Notes: generated by a model not told the origin, from the sequence alone. Positions 21,323 through 33,975 are shown, numbered from the stretch's first letter. The stretch: DNA of 64,000 bases from Panicum virgatum (GCF_016808335.1 NC_053139.1:18618782-18682781), one strand, 5' to 3'. Numbers and translations are program-made.

Positions 21323-23450
21323 CAAACTAGTTTTATTAACGGAGGCTGCCCTAGCCTGGCCCGTGGCCACCACTGATTTGTTCGGTACACACGCTCTTTG
21401 GCGCGCTATGATCTGGCACGTTGCTTTTTTTTCTTTTTCTTTTTTTTCCTCGTCCCTCGATTTTGATTCTTTTGGAATGCGGTGTGGACTGCCTTCTCCG
21501 TGAAGCACAGCCACCGGGCGACGCGGGGCGTGCACGTGAAGCGTGTGGGGGGGGGGGGGGGGGGGGGCAAGGCAGGGCGCGCCGGCCGTGCCGGCGTTCA
21601 TGGCCAGGCTAAAAGGAAAAGGGCGGTACGGGAATGGTGAAAACGAGCTTTCTTTTTTCCCGAATTTATGTGGTGATCTTTCCTTCCATTTTTTTTTGTG
21701 GTGACCCAATGCAGTAATGCTTGCTGTGGATGCATTGCACCGTCGCTAGCTAGTTTCTTGTTTGAGAAATAAATTGTTTTCTTGCGTACATGAATGCATT
21801 TATTTCTTGTTCTTTTTTGCAAGCTGACAAATGGAATATTATTTTTTTTGGTACAACGGGATTGCGAAGAAAAGGGAAGCTTTTCTCTTCTTAAAGCGTA
21901 GTTAATAACCCAATTTTCTAAAGCAAGCCTTTAGCTCAAATTTAAACGTCCCAATACGAATTCTGCTAAAGGAACACGACAAGATGCAAGAAACAGAAGC
22001 TTTTTTCGAAGAACCTTCGAAAAGGGCAGGGAGCTCCTGCAGTTCACTTAAGAAGAATAGAATTGACCCGGTTTATAAGAAAAACTGGGCCCGAAAACTG
22101 TACAACGCATGGTTAATTAAGAAAAACCGGCAAAAAACCCACACTGGCCCCCGAAGGTTAACCCACCCACGCGACGTAGCAGAGCACACAACAGCCCTAG
22201 GTCATCGTTGCGAGCATGGTTGTAGCCAGTAGCTCCAACTCCCCAAGGCTGACCCCCAACGACTAGCGATGCCAAAACAAGAGTGTCCGAAGCAAGAGGC
22301 CACGACAAGTCATCGTTGCCGAGCTCAAAAGAAGAGCAGCTCCGACTTCCTGCCAAGGACCCATGCCCCGCCCCTGGTGAGTGCTGAACCTCCCAAACGA
22401 AAACCGAACACCGAAGAAGGAGGGGTTCGCTTTGTGTTATCGTTGCCAAGCCACGCCCCCTACGCAGCAGCTCCGACTTCACGCAGCAAGCCCCGCCTCC
22501 TCACGTCGACTGGGTGCCGAGAAGCGTAGAATCCACCAGAAGCTATATCATGACCGAGACGAGTTCCAATAGCGACGCCTTCAGGAAGGGAACGACACCG
22601 ATACCGCCGCCGCTGCTCGTCCAATAGACTGGGTTTTCACTCGTGGAAGACATGCTAGGTATACGACGCCCTCAATAGAGGAAACAGTGCCGACAAGCGT
22701 CATCGTTGTCGAGGCTTTCGCCGAAGGTGCCCCAGCACCATCGTCGCGCCAGGATGCCAGAACCCAAGCTCGCCACCACTGCCATCGTTGCCCTGACGTC
22801 CTGTAAAAGCCCTTCCAGAGGGGCGTCGGCTGCGTTGTCGCAGCCGCAGAGCTGCGTCGACCGCCACCCATGGATCATCATATTTAAGGATGAAGTATAT
22901 ATATTTAGATAGATATACAGAGAGACTACTACATAACTAGTCGCTGACTTGAGCATAATGTTATCGTGAAGATAGAAGAGATTTTTGGAATAACTGCTCC
23001 AACACCAAACACAAAGATATATGCACGCGGATATGAATCAAATCTATTCGTCCATATTCCTTTTAAGAAGTTTCTGAACGAAGGAGGTGGTTTTGAACCG
23101 TTGAAAACTACGAGGAAACTTACAAGGCGAAATTGCTAAACATTAGCATTTATCAAAAAAAAATTGTACGAAAGTCCGCGTGTCCTTTTTGACGGGAGAA
23201 TAGTTTTGTATTCTTTTGCCAAAGAAAGTTCCATTTTTCCGGCTGCGTTGATTAAAAGCTTTGCCGTGAACACGCAAGGAATTGTGAGGAACAAATTTTT
23301 ATTTTTTTTGAAGAAGTGCCAGGAATAAATTTCACCGATGGAAAGGAGGGAAGACTTCACCACAAACGACACAAACCTGCGCATGCAGTGGATCCCAAAA
23401 GTACCATGATACCCTGCGATGCATGGAACCAGCGTAGCACCAAGAATTAA
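21323..23450. other. Intergenic, no gene seen
   Basis: Chance ORFs only. About 22100-22870 is more GC-rich and loosely repetitive (CATCGTTGCCGAGC-type units recur near 22200, 22310, 22700), perhaps a decayed retrotransposon internal region, but no domain is recognisable. Confidence 0.5.
21547..21567. repeat. Homopolymer run of 21 G
   Basis: Uninterrupted G run read directly. Such runs are prone to slippage, so the length may be inexact in an assembly. Confidence 0.9.
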
Positions 23451-24579
23451 ATGAAGCGAGATACAGTGCATGTGACCGATAGAAAACAGCTCCACTCGGG
23501 TCCCTGCCCAGGGTCCGAAAGCGCCCAAGTGCAGGTGGGCCCTCCTCGTCTCGCCGTCGCCGGTAGAAAACCCGCCGCGCCGGCGGTGGTATTCCCGGCC
23601 GGGCCGGGCCGAGCCACCGTCGGCGTCGGCACCGGCTCAGGTGGCGCCGCCGTCCCACTCCGCCACCACCCAACGACTCGTCGCCCATCCATCCACGCCC
23701 GTCACCCGGTTCCATGCTGCGTCCATGCTCCACCCCTCCACTTGCCAACAACCACCTCCCCGCCGGCCAGGCCCATCCTGGCCGTCCGCCCCACACGGCT
23801 TTCCGCGCCCCGTCAATCCCGGGCCTCCACGTGCGCGCACCCCCCGCCTCTCGTGGGCACGGCCCCGGTGCCGCCCGCCGATTTACCCCCTTCCTCCCCC
23901 CTCCGACACACGCCGGTCCGCGACGGCATTGATTGACGCCGCTACGCGCACACGCGCGAGTGCACCCACCACTGGACTCCGCACCGGGGCAGCTGGCAAG
24001 GCGAGGGAGATGGAGAAGGCACCGACGCCCAAAAATAACTAGGAGTCCCCACAAATCGCTCCGCCTTCCCTCCCTCCCTCGCTCCGCTGCCCCCGAGATC
24101 CACGCCCCGCCCTCCTCCCCCGCCGGCCTGCCGTGCCCCCCCTCGCCTGCGGCGGCCGACGCTGCCCCCCCCCCCCCCCCCGGCGATCCCGGCGCGGCCG
24201 CGACCGACCAAGGCTAGCGCGGCCGGCTTTGGCTGCCCCGGTCGAGGGAGCCGCTCGACAGGAGGAGCAGGAGCTGCTGGTGGTGAAGAGGCGCGGTTCC
24301 TGAGGTTCGCGGCGGCCGGCGGCGGGATTCGGGCCAGTGCCGCGGTGTCGGCGGCGGTGGGGGCTCTCGGTTTTTCCTGTGAGCTCGCGGAGGCGGCGGA
24401 TTGCGGCGGTGCTGGTGGAGCAAGGAGCGTGAGGAGGAGGAGGAGGAGGCCCGCATTGGGCACGGGTGGAGCGGCGGGGTGCGCCGAGGAGGACGCGGAT
24501 TTGATCCCGGGAGGAGCTTCCCAGCCCCGCGCGCTCGCGGCGCCGTCGGTGACTCTCGCCCCCGCTTGGTCCATGGTCC
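23451..24579 (+). promoter_or_regulatory. GC-rich 5' flank and probable 5' UTR of the O-fucosyltransferase gene
   Basis: About 1.1 kb of very GC- and CpG-rich sequence precedes the ATG, typical of a broadly expressed grass gene. No canonical TATA box is evident; CCAAAAATAACTAG near 24030 is the only AT-rich spot. A 17-C run lies at 24165-24181. The long open frames on both strands here reflect base composition. Confidence 0.5.
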
Positions 24580-27500
24580 ATGGGGTGGAAGGTGGCGCCA
24601 GGGGGTAAGGCGGCGGCCGCCGGCGAGAAGCTCAGGCTCCCTGCCTCCTCCGCCGCCGCGCGCTCGCGGATGAAGCTCTGGGTCGTGCGCGCCACCACCA
24701 CGGTGCTGCTCTGGACCTGCGTCGTCCAGCTCACCGCCGTCGGCGACACCTGGGGCCCGCGGGTGCTCAAGGGCTGGCCGTCCTGCCTCACCGCGCCCGA
24801 AGAGGAGGCCGCCGCAGCCGCGCTCCCCGGCGCCGCAGCCGCGCGCCCGCAGCCCGTCGTCGAGAAGGCCGTGCTGCCGCCCAAGAGTGAGTCGCCTCGT
24901 CCCGTCTCGTCGTCTCTGGTTGCTTCCTCGCTTTCGCTCGCCCTGTTCCGACCTGCTGTTCTGTGGCTGGACAATGTGGGTCCCCAGCTGGACATCGATA
25001 GCCGGCCTGCATTGTGGTTGATCCCTCCAAAGCTCCCGCGGACATTTCCTCGGCCTTGCATGAAAATGACTGGTGATTGGTGTGGATTTCGGTCGTTTTC
25101 GTGTGCTGAAATTGGCAAGCCCGGGTTAATCTCGACTGCGTCATGCCGATTCCATTCTGTGGAATAATTAGTGTCACATGCAGTGCTCTGCCCAGCATAG
25201 CATTTGATAATGCTGTCATGCACTCATGGCTTTGAGGATGCTGAATCGTCATATTCATATCAAAGTTTGCGTTGGGGTGGTGCATGCCGATAGCGTTGCA
25301 TTGGCCTAGTATTGGAAAATGCATGATACCCCTTCAGTCGGTGGGTCAACAGTTTTTGTCATTCTGGTCATTGTATTCTGACCATGATATTTGTGTTTTG
25401 GGGTTTCCATGTTAGGGTCATAATCTTTTAGGTGGGCCATGTTTTATAGGCTTGGTTGGGCAGCAATCATTCATGAAACTGATGGTCTGTTCTTCCATAA
25501 TTTCTTAATTGTTTCTTCACATGGATGGCAAAGGACATTCTCAGAAGCATCGGGTGGGCCTTTTTTTTTCTGGTAATTGCATTTTGTGAAACAATGATTC
25601 TGTCAATTAGGAGGTAACTTGACTCTTAGGACACAGTTGGGCTCAGACATAGGAGTCATGGTAATTTTACCTGTACAGCAAGGACTTTTGTTAACACATT
25701 ATTGCACACTGCATTTCTATTGACAACTGAATGCCTTTCCTAATGAGTAATGAATGACTGGAAAACTGTGCTCATTATTCTCCTGTTTGCTACTCAAGTA
25801 CTCTATGTGCCCCAGTACTATAGTTATGGTCTTTAAACAGCAAAAATACTTTGTGCATGTTCTAGTGTTTCCTTTCGTTGATTTTTGTTGTCATTGCCTT
25901 CCAGGAATATATAGAAACAATGGTTATTTGATGGTTTCGTGCAATGGTGGGCTTAACCAGATGCGAGCTGCAGTAAGCAATTAGAGAAACCTTATTTGTG
26001 TTAATTCGGCAGTTTCCTTACAACTTCTGACCCTTAACACTGGTTTCTGGCTTTCTGTACTTTTTATCAGATATGTGACATGGTTGTAATTGCAAGGTAT
26101 TTGAATGTCACTTTAGTTGTGCCAGAGTTGGACAAGACTTCATTTTGGAATGATCCAAGGTGCTGCTTGTCTACTTTAATTTAGTTATCAAACTATTATT
26201 GGTACTTGTGTTTTTAGCAGGGGAAGCTCACTTCAGCAATCTATTCTATCCTGCAGTGAGTTCCAAGATATATTTGATGTCGAGCACTTTATAACCTCAT
26301 TACGAGGCGAAGTTCGCATTCTGAGAGAATTGCCTCCAAGGGTAAAGAGAAGGGTTGAACTTGGAATGTTTTACTCCATGCCACCAATTAGTTGGTCTGA
26401 TATTTCCTACTACCAAAATCATGTAAGTTATATCTTACTTTATTTCATGACTGCTCTGGCATTGCAGAATTTATTGTATGAACTGACTTTTGATTAATTT
26501 TGAATCAGATTCTTCCTTTGATTCGAAAGTACAAAGTTCTCCATCTGAATAGAACTGATGCAAGGCTTGCAAACAATGGTTTACCTATCGAGATTCAGAA
26601 ACTACGATGCCGAGTAAATTATGCCTCCCTCAGATTTACCCCACAAATTGAAGAATTGGGCAAGCGAGTAATTAGAATACTTCGCCAAAATGGCCCTTTC
26701 TTGGTCCTTCATTTACGTTATGAAATGGATATGCTGGCATTCTCTGGCTGTACACAAGGTTGCAGTAATGAAGAGGCAGAAGAGCTCACAAGAATGAGGT
26801 GATTTTTTTTTTTTGGAATTGTAACTTTATCCTGCACTGAAATTTTGCTTGTTATTTATTTTTGATAGTTTTTCATAGACACCTGTTGATTAGACATGCT
26901 CCAAACTACTCTTGGCTTCAGGTATGCTTATCCGTGGTGGAAAGAGAAGGTGATTGACTCAGACTTGAAAAGAAAAGATGGGCTTTGCCCATTGACACCG
27001 GAGGAGACTGCTCTTGTCCTCCGAGCATTGGACATTGATAGAAGTATGCAAATATACATTGCTGCTGGAGAAATATATGGTGGAAAGCGCAGGATGGCTG
27101 CTCTAACTTCAGCATACCCGAACGTGGTATGGACATGACAGAATATGTTATGCCACTATTGTATTATACTTGTGTTACACAGTACTCTTCCACCTGTCCT
27201 CTTCTCCTTGTTAATGTTTTGCTATAACCATTGTGTGTAGGTGAGGAAGGAGACACTTTTGGAACCTTCTGATCTGATGTTCTTCCAGAACCATTCATCA
27301 CAAATGGCAGCACTGGATTATTTGGTATCTTTAGAAAGTGACATATTTGTTCCAACATATGATGGCAATATGGCTAAAGTCGTTGAGGGTCATCGGAGGT
27401 TTGCACTATTCCACTTTGTGATACAAATTATATTCTGCACGCGCAGTTTTCAACATACCAGGCTGCATGCTAATAGGATCGACACTGTTGTTTCTTCTGA

Positions 27501-28115
27501 GTGGTGCATTAGTAATCTCCTGAAGAAGTGAATAGTAGAACTTTTAAAGAACATTAATGGTCTTGTGTTCAACCACCAATTCTTTCCTGCTACAGTATTG
27601 CTTCAAGATATGCTCGTTTTAGTTGAGACAGCATAGAAAGACTGCACCTTTGTTTTTCTTTCCCCTTTTTATAAAGCTGAAATCTGGCAATATGTTCGTG
27701 GTAGTTTATTAATGACTAGAGAGTAGACAACTTATTTTGCATTTTGTAAGCAACATGTTAATATACTGGCCAATCCTCATTGATATTTATAGGCGCATTC
27801 CATCTTATACTTTCTACTATATATGCTGCACATGTAGTAATCACTGTGTATTTGCCATTTTCTGTTTTCAGATTCATGGGTTTCAAGAAGACAGTCTTAT
27901 TAGACCGAAAACTTATTGTTGAGCTAGTAGACCGGTACACCAATGGTTCTCTGCAATGGGATGAGTTCTCTTCATTGATCAAGGCTGCCCATGCAAAGCT
28001 GATGGGATCAGCTTCAAAGAGGATGGTGATTCCCGACAGACCCAAGGAAGAGGACTACTTCTATGCCAATCCCCAAGAATGCCTCCAAGATCTTGATCTT
28101 CTACAGACATCATGA
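24580..28115 (+). CDS. O-fucosyltransferase-family protein (GDP-fucose O-FucT domain), 8 exons, 508 aa
   Basis: Exons 24580-24886, 25905-25972, 26071-26159, 26257-26422, 26509-26798, 26922-27126, 27241-27398 and 27872-28115 join in frame with GT..AG at every intron and end in TGA. The product is a predicted type II Golgi membrane protein: a short basic N-terminus, a membrane anchor at about 31-52 ([20 protein letters not shown]), an Ala/Pro stem, then the O-FucT domain from about residue 104. Visible family blocks are [12 protein letters not shown] (114-125), [11 protein letters not shown] (about 144-154), HLRYEMDM (278-285, containing the Arg expected at the GDP-fucose site) and [19 protein letters not shown]. 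Plant members of this large family have been linked to cell-wall and growth phenotypes; the acceptor of this one cannot be told from sequence. No lesions. The start was chosen because it directly precedes the anchor and has CCATGG context; ATG 24573 is out of frame. Confidence 0.93.
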
Positions 28116-29649
28116 TATCCTCTCATGTCTATATACCGCATTCACATTATACCATTCTTTCACAAATGCAACTGAATCTAAAAGGCGAAATTTTGAAGTC
28201 AGCCAGGAGACTCGGCTCTGGCCGAGTCATAGTTGAGGCCTACCTGTAAACTTGAGGAAGGGGGAGAAAGGGGGGTGTTGGACGTAGTCGGTAAATACAC
28301 ATTATAGCATGGAGTGGGGATTTGTTCATTCCACCAAATAAAAGAGAAGGTCGTGTATAGATGGCGATAGAATTTATTTACCACTAAGAGGGTTGTAATT
28401 TAAGAGAGGACTGAGAGATGCAGCTGGGTTCCCGCATCCTGTCTCGGGTTGTGTAACATAGCAGTTGTTCTTGATAGCTGCCCCCATTGCCCCCACCGGC
28501 TAAATTTTGGCAACCATGTTGTTGAAAGATGTACACTGTTTATTGTATCGATACAACATGTATTATATGTCAATTGTGCAGAATGTTTGTACCACTTGCA
28601 GTTTTTTTTAATAATGTGATCTGTACGTATACGTTGGGTTCCTAGGTGGAGGTTGATTAATTGATGGGGGAAACATTGGTGACCGAGTAGATTGTCTGTG
28701 TTCATAATTTCTCCATGTGGGCAATAACAATGCGGAGCGTTTTTATCAGTTTGCTTGGTGTCCGTTGGCAGAACATCCAAGGGACTTTTCTTTTGCTGTC
28801 CTGGCAGCTGGAGCTGCAGGCTGAGTGCTTTGTCAGCTGCTCAGCGTCTAGTTAGCACTTGTCGATTGTCGTATCCGATTGGCTTTCTGAGTTTCACTTG
28901 CTACTGTTAGGCTGTTTGGTTCACGCTGAGGAGTGGGTTTGATGGTTAGGTTACTGACTGCAGACTTTGTTTGGTTTGCAACTAAGAGACAGACACATTA
29001 CAGATTTGAATACCGTTCATGACAAGTCATGTAGTAATAAGCCAACCAATATGCCGAGACATGACATGAACACCATGGTAATCCCATGCTCTCTTGACCC
29101 TATGCTAGCCAGAACACTAGCTGTTGCACAATAAGGAATTCAACCATATCAATGTCCAAAGTAAAGACAGCAACCATGGTGATCTTCAGTTTCGCCGCGG
29201 CTTTGACTAGGTGCACGATAAACAAATTTCAGCTCCAACTCACACAAGATAGCTAATACCCATATGAAAACTTGAATCTGCATCTTGTGCCGCCTTCTAT
29301 CCACTTCCATCTCGGCACCTCTACAGAAAAAAAAAAAAAGATAACAAGTTATGGTATGAGGCTATGAGCTGTCGTGTTTTTCTACAAAATCGTATTTTGA
29401 TTCAGCAAGTGTGCTCAGCCTTACCGTTTAGCTCAGGGTGGAAAGCTGGAATTCAGGATTGGAGACGTGGTAGAAATATTGGCCACCACTGGAATTCAGT
29501 AAGTGTAACACTGTGGTAGAAATATTGGCCACCGCTGACTCTACTAGCATTTGGTTTTTCTCTTCCAGAAAAGAGAAAACATAGCCGTTGGTTTTCACAA
29601 AGTAATAGGCCTTCGAGGCAGCCAGGCATCGTGCATGCACTGGTGGAGG
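28116..29649. other. 3' flank of the O-fucosyltransferase gene, no further gene
   Basis: The 3' UTR probably extends a few hundred bases past 28115; no single poly(A) signal stands out. A GGCTGTTTGGTTCACGC segment near 28912 resembles a MITE end. A duplicated GTGGTAGAAATATTGGCCAC motif occurs at about 29469 and 29513. Confidence 0.5.
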
Positions 29650-29657
29650 GGGAGTTC

Positions 29658-30070
29658 ACGTGCTCCAGAGGTGCTCCCCGTACTCCACCGAAAAAGACAC
29701 ATCAGAACGTGCATAAAAAAGTAAAACAAAGTATGCATGGATAGAGGATGTAATGATATATATTCATGCAAAGTTTTGAGTTGAACAAATATTTTTGTAA
29801 AAGAAACAAAAAGGACAAAAACATCATGTATGTAATTGGGTCAAATGCACTGCTCATCTGAACCCGCCACCCCGCACGGCCGCACCTATCAAAATGCAGA
29901 TTTGTCTTTTTTGTTTCTTCTTGCACATAACTTTTTACAACATCAAACTTTGCATGAATACGGAGTGTTGCATCCTCTATCCATAAATATTTTTGGTTCA
30001 ATTATTCATACCCGTTTTTGTGTGTTTTTAATGGTGCAGTACGGAAGCACCTCAAGGCGCCGGAGCACGT
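29658..30070. mobile_element. Foldback MITE (about 413 bp)
   Basis: Long imperfect terminal inverted repeats: ACGTGCTCC...GAGGTGCT...CGTACT near the left end and the complement (AGTACGGAAGCACCTC...GGAGCACGT) at the right. Further inside, GATAGAGGATG and TTCATGCAAAGTTTTGA pair with CATCCTCTATC and CAAACTTTGCATGAA. Almost the whole element can fold on itself. A target duplication could not be identified. Confidence 0.75.
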
Positions 30071-30073
30071 TAA

Positions 30074-30410
30074 GGCCTTGTTCGGTTATATATGAATTTA
30101 TTCTAGACAGGGAATGAATGATACAGTAAGAGACTTATAATAGGTATAATAAGATATCAGAATTTATTCCGAGTTGGAAACTAATTGTAATAAATTAGAC
30201 TTATGATAGATACAATAAGAGACAAAAAATCAATACATGAGTTGAGAGGTGTGGAATCATCTCAATATCTTGTTATATATATTAGATGAGTTTATTTTGT
30301 TTTATTTTGTTCTAATTAGTTTTCAACCTAAAATAAATCACAATCTTTTATTATAGTTTCTTATTGTACCTATTATTCCTGGTTCGGAATAAATCCTAAC
30401 CGAACGAGCC
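30074..30410. mobile_element. MITE with GGCC(T)TGTTCGGTT ends (about 337 bp)
   Basis: Terminal inverted repeats GGCCTTGTTCGGTTA...GAATTTATTC and GAATAAATCCTAACCGAACGAGCC, with an AT-rich body. Target duplication not clear. It abuts the foldback MITE three bases away. Confidence 0.65.
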
Positions 30411-30796
30411 TTCTCGGCATGGGTCGGGTCGGGTCGATGTCGATCACAACGAGTCTCTCATATGCATGCCGTGGGCTGGTATGTTGGCCTGTTCCCGCGC
30501 ACTGCCATAGTGGGCCGGACCGCGCAGTCAGGTGCTCATGTGTCACGACTATGCCCGAGGTACAAATTTTCATACTGTTGGCAGGCTATAGAGTAAATCG
30601 ACCCATTTAATATTTGCCGCATGTATATTATCACAGCAACTTGGCCCACGCGATGGTGCATGCAGTCAATGCAACTGGGTGGATAAATTTGGAATTTTGC
30701 CATTTTTAAAATTGGAGTTCGCTGGAGTGGCATATTAAATCTAATGCCAATTTTTCCTTTTCTACATAAAGATTTTCCTTCATCTTCTAGCTGGTA

Positions 30797-31490
30797 AACT
30801 TTTTTTTTCTCGAACACGTAGGAGATCTGCGTATCAATATATTAAGAAGAAAGTGGGTGAGAATACTCATAGGCTTGCCCCCTCACACACAAACTAATAC
30901 TCTATTACCTGTAGCACTTTTTTTTTTCTAGACCAGGATCAGCTATCCTAACCAGCTGGTAACTGGGCAAGGATATGAGTAATTCCTCGTGCACCAGAAA
31001 AGCCTCATAAGCTCAGCTCCTCCCTGATTAAAGAAAGAACTTCCCTCAGGTTTGGCTGCACTCCATCAAACACACATTGGTTTCGGTGAACCCACAGCGA
31101 CCAAGCCACCAGGATTATATTTGAGTTAAGCCCCTTCTTGACCGAGCCATCTACCCTGCTGTTCACATTTTCCCACCAATCATCCAAGGAATTTTCATCA
31201 GGTTGTGGTGCTAAGGCCTGCAAACCGAGCTCTTGCAGAACACAGAACCAGACCTACAGTGCAAAAAAGCAATGCAGCAGCAAGTGGTTTATTGTCTCTT
31301 CTTCTTGATCACAAAGAGGGCAATGTTCAGGATGAGGCAGTCCATTCCTAGCCAATTGATCGGCCGTCCAGCACCTATCATGTGCAACCAGCTACATGAA
31401 GAATTTACACTTGCTCGGCTAGCTGGTAAACTGACTATTGTACCTGGTTGGGCGGTTCGTGTTGAACTCTGTAACATCTTTCTTTGGTTC
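30797..31490 (-). pseudogene. LINE (L1-type) 3' end fragments with zf-RVT domain
   Basis: Minus-strand translation of about 31220-31390 gives CWTADQLARNGLPHPEHCPL then CDQEEETINHLLLHC, the zf-RVT zinc-binding segment at the C-terminus of plant LINE reverse transcriptases. It continues through DDWWENVN, WSLWVHRNQCVFDG and EVLSLIREELS. A frame break lies near 31225-31235. T-runs at 30797-30807 and about 30913-30922 (A-tails on the minus strand) and the CTCGAACACGTAGGAGATCTGCG segment suggest two LINE 3' ends, both 5'-truncated. Confidence 0.75.
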
Positions 31491-31604
31491 TTTTTTTTTT
31501 GAATAAGTTTCTTCGATTCCTCTAGACTAGCTCTATAGAACGAGCGCAGCTCCGCTGCCGCCGCCCAACGCCATGGCAGGCGGCGTGATGGGGACTCACC
31601 GTAA

Positions 31605-32403
31605 GAGCAACTCCAACATATTAGCTATAATTCTAGGTAAATTTAGCTAGTTGGAAGGTCTGTAAAAAAAATAGAGAACCTCCTAAATAGTGGGGAAACC
31701 AACAAACTAGGTAAATTTTGAGAACATAAAATTCAAATAAGGTCCCTAAATTTCTCACTAAACACCCTAGTAAAAATTTGAAGCTTGCAATGTAGTCCTC
31801 GAGACATGCCTACGGCAGTTAAGGAAAATTCCGACGAGGGGAGAGTTTGCCAGTGGTGGGGAAGTGGTAGGAAAGCACGAGGGGATCACCTGCTATCAGT
31901 TTGAGGTAAGAATCGGGATAGGAGGTGGTAGGACAAGAGTCGGCGGCTTTCCTGGTAGCGGAGTTGACGAAGGCGAACGACTTGAGGCGCGGCAAGAGCT
32001 GGAGCCGGCAGAACGATAGTGGGCGGACGGCGGTGAGGTGGAGTGATGTCAGGCCGGATAGGATAGGGCAGGCGACGAGCAGCGCGGCGGAGGAGACAGC
32101 CGACTCGGGCAAGAGCTGCGTGGAGAACTACTCGGCTGTCGGTGCGACTGATAGCGAGCAGCATGGATGGGCGGAGTAGCAGCAGAGGATGGGCGGCCAA
32201 GGGAGGGCAAGATGGAGGCGCACGCTGCGCAAAAAGGGGAAGCACATGTGGGAGGAGCAGGATGGCGAGGGGGGCTCAATCGGCAAAGATGCCAAGCGAA
32301 GGGGCGGGAAAGAGAAGTGAGTAGGAAAGAGGTTGGATCTAGTTTTCAAAAAAAATCATTTATACCTAACCTAAAGGATATAGAGAGGGTGTTGGAGTTG
32401 CTC
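31605..32403. mobile_element. PIF/Harbinger-like non-autonomous element (799 bp) carrying a gene fragment
   Basis: Perfect 14-bp terminal inverted repeats, GAGCAACTCCAACA and TGTTGGAGTTGCTC, flanked by TAA at 31602-31604 and 32404-32406. A TWA target is the PIF/Harbinger signature. Ends are AT-rich but about 31860-32300 is GC-rich. Its minus strand reads leucine-rich-repeat-like protein around 31935-32060 (LSGLTSLHLTAVRPL, then LQLLPRLKSFAFVNS). This looks like a captured piece of a host LRR or F-box/LRR gene; the source was not identified. Confidence 0.78.
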
Positions 32404-32406
32404 TAA

Positions 32407-32899
32407 GCCTGACCCACCTGAATAGCTAGCCCTATAGACCTCCCTGCGGTGGTTGTTTGCTGCAGCGTGCGGACCGACGGTGTGCGGGCCCAGCTATCAG
32501 AGAGGCGCGGTGAACTCCGTAGCGCTACCCTGATGTATGAATAACCTATGTATCTATAAAGCCCATTATGCCCAAATTATATTTAATATTTTTGAAAAAT
32601 ATTTCAATATTTTGACATAATAGATTTAACATCTTTTACAAACTATTTTAATATTTTGACATAATAGATTCAACATTTATGAAACCTACATCATTTGAGC
32701 GAGCGCTCCCTTCCTCTCCGGTGCCAGAATTCAACATTGGATGTACATACATATTAGTGGATCGAACAACCATAACATATACCAAATAAAGTAGTATGAA
32801 AACAAAAGAATCGTAACATATACCAAACAAAGTAGTATGAAAATAAAAGTTACGTGAACCGTACACATAGTTGCATAATCCATTATTCATACGATATCT
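32407..32899. other. Non-coding, with a short tandem duplication
   Basis: The segment CAATATTTTGACATAATAGATT(T/C)AACAT recurs about 53 bp apart at about 32603 and 32650, and a second imperfect repeat (ACATATACCAAA(T/C)AAAGTAGTATGAAAA) occurs at about 32778 and 32817. No gene seen. Confidence 0.6.
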
Positions 32900-33290
32900 T
32901 TAAACTATCAAGTAATGAAGAAAAATTACATATTAACTCGAAGAGGCGGCTTTCGGAAATGAGTGAAATGTCTTCATCAGTAACCTAGGAAAAATTCCTT
33001 CTCAATAGTAACCAAGAAATTATTCAAGTATTGATCACCCATACCCATGTTATTTCTTAACTTGTTTTTCACAAATTTCATAGCTGAAAATGCCTTTCCA
33101 ACACTTGCTATTGCAACAGGTAACAACAACACTAATTTTAGAAGCTTGTAGACAAATGTCTATTATGCTAAAATCTTATAAAGCTTCTATGGGTATAAGT
33201 CTTATAAAGTAAAATTGAAAGCTCTGCAATATTCTTCATTTTGCTAAATCTTTCATCACTACGCACCATAAGTTCAATGGGAGAAAGAGG
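32900..33290 (-). pseudogene. hAT transposase C-terminal (dimerisation) region, decayed
   Basis: The minus strand encodes, in order, MVRSDERFSKMKNIAELSIL, then LLKLVLLLPVAIASVGKAFS, AMKFVKNKLRNNMGMGD, and after a frame break VTDEDISLISESRLFELI. This follows the hAT C-terminal pattern (L..LLPVATAS.ERVFSAMK.VKN.LRN.MGD). Stops and frame changes interrupt it and the N-terminal zinc-finger and catalytic core are absent. It could be the relic of an autonomous parent of one of the small hAT-like elements here, but nothing in the sequence links it to a particular one. Confidence 0.72.
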
Positions 33291-33699
33291 AGAGAAGCAA
33301 ATTGGGATCGCTCCCCATCTGTTCCAACTGGTGAAGGAATACTGACCGACGGGGAGGATGACCGTGAGGGCTATATATCGCCTAGGCTACAAAAGCTATA
33401 CCCATCGCCTGAAGCAATCTCAGGTGGGCCGACAATGAGAATTAAGCCCAATATCATATTTCAATTGGCTGGTGCCACTCTTTTAATCTGGTGCTTCTGT
33501 TCTTGTGGCCCAAAATACGGTGTCGCTATAGACCTTGCTTAGTTGGGTTTTTTTACATTTTTTTCTCTTCGTACTAATTTATTTATATTGTAGATTCATA
33601 AATTGAGATGTGAAATAATTTATTCTTTTTATATGCTAACTTTTTAGCACATGTATATATGTTTATAAAAGTAGTTTTTTATGTTGCAGATGAATTTGT
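33291..33699. other. Non-coding, no feature recognised
   Basis: Probably the remainder of the decayed hAT element plus AT-rich flank. No ORF of interest. Confidence 0.45.
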
Positions 33700-33975
33700 T
33701 TTCATGTAAAACTATTTACTATGTGCAACCAATTTGTTCGCAACACCAAATTATTTGTTCACTTTGTATATTAAATTGTTCCGTAATGTTGACTCATTTG
33801 TTCGCGATATTCATTTTTATTATTTATCCTAACAATTAAATGTTCGTGATGTGTAATATTTTGTTCATTGTATATTATTATTTGTTTGCTATATTTAACT
33901 TTTTTTCGTAGAAAATAATTATTTGTTCGTGTTATTAAAATATTTGTTCCTAGTAGCCAAAATTTATTATTAGGT
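33700..33975. repeat. Degenerate ATTTGTTCG repeat tract
   Basis: ATTTGTTCGY or close variants recur roughly every 20-40 bases (for example near 33730, 33756, 33797, 33840, 33922, 33945) in an AT-rich background. Confidence 0.6.

Noticed and set aside
22117..22529. Possible gene around 22.1-22.5 kb
   Set aside because: Open on both strands through CATCGTTGC-type repeats; no domain, no consistent splice structure.
24039..25223. Long antisense frames over exon 1 of the O-fucosyltransferase gene
   Set aside because: Opposite-strand shadows of GC-rich coding sequence; no domain, splice sites or homology visible.
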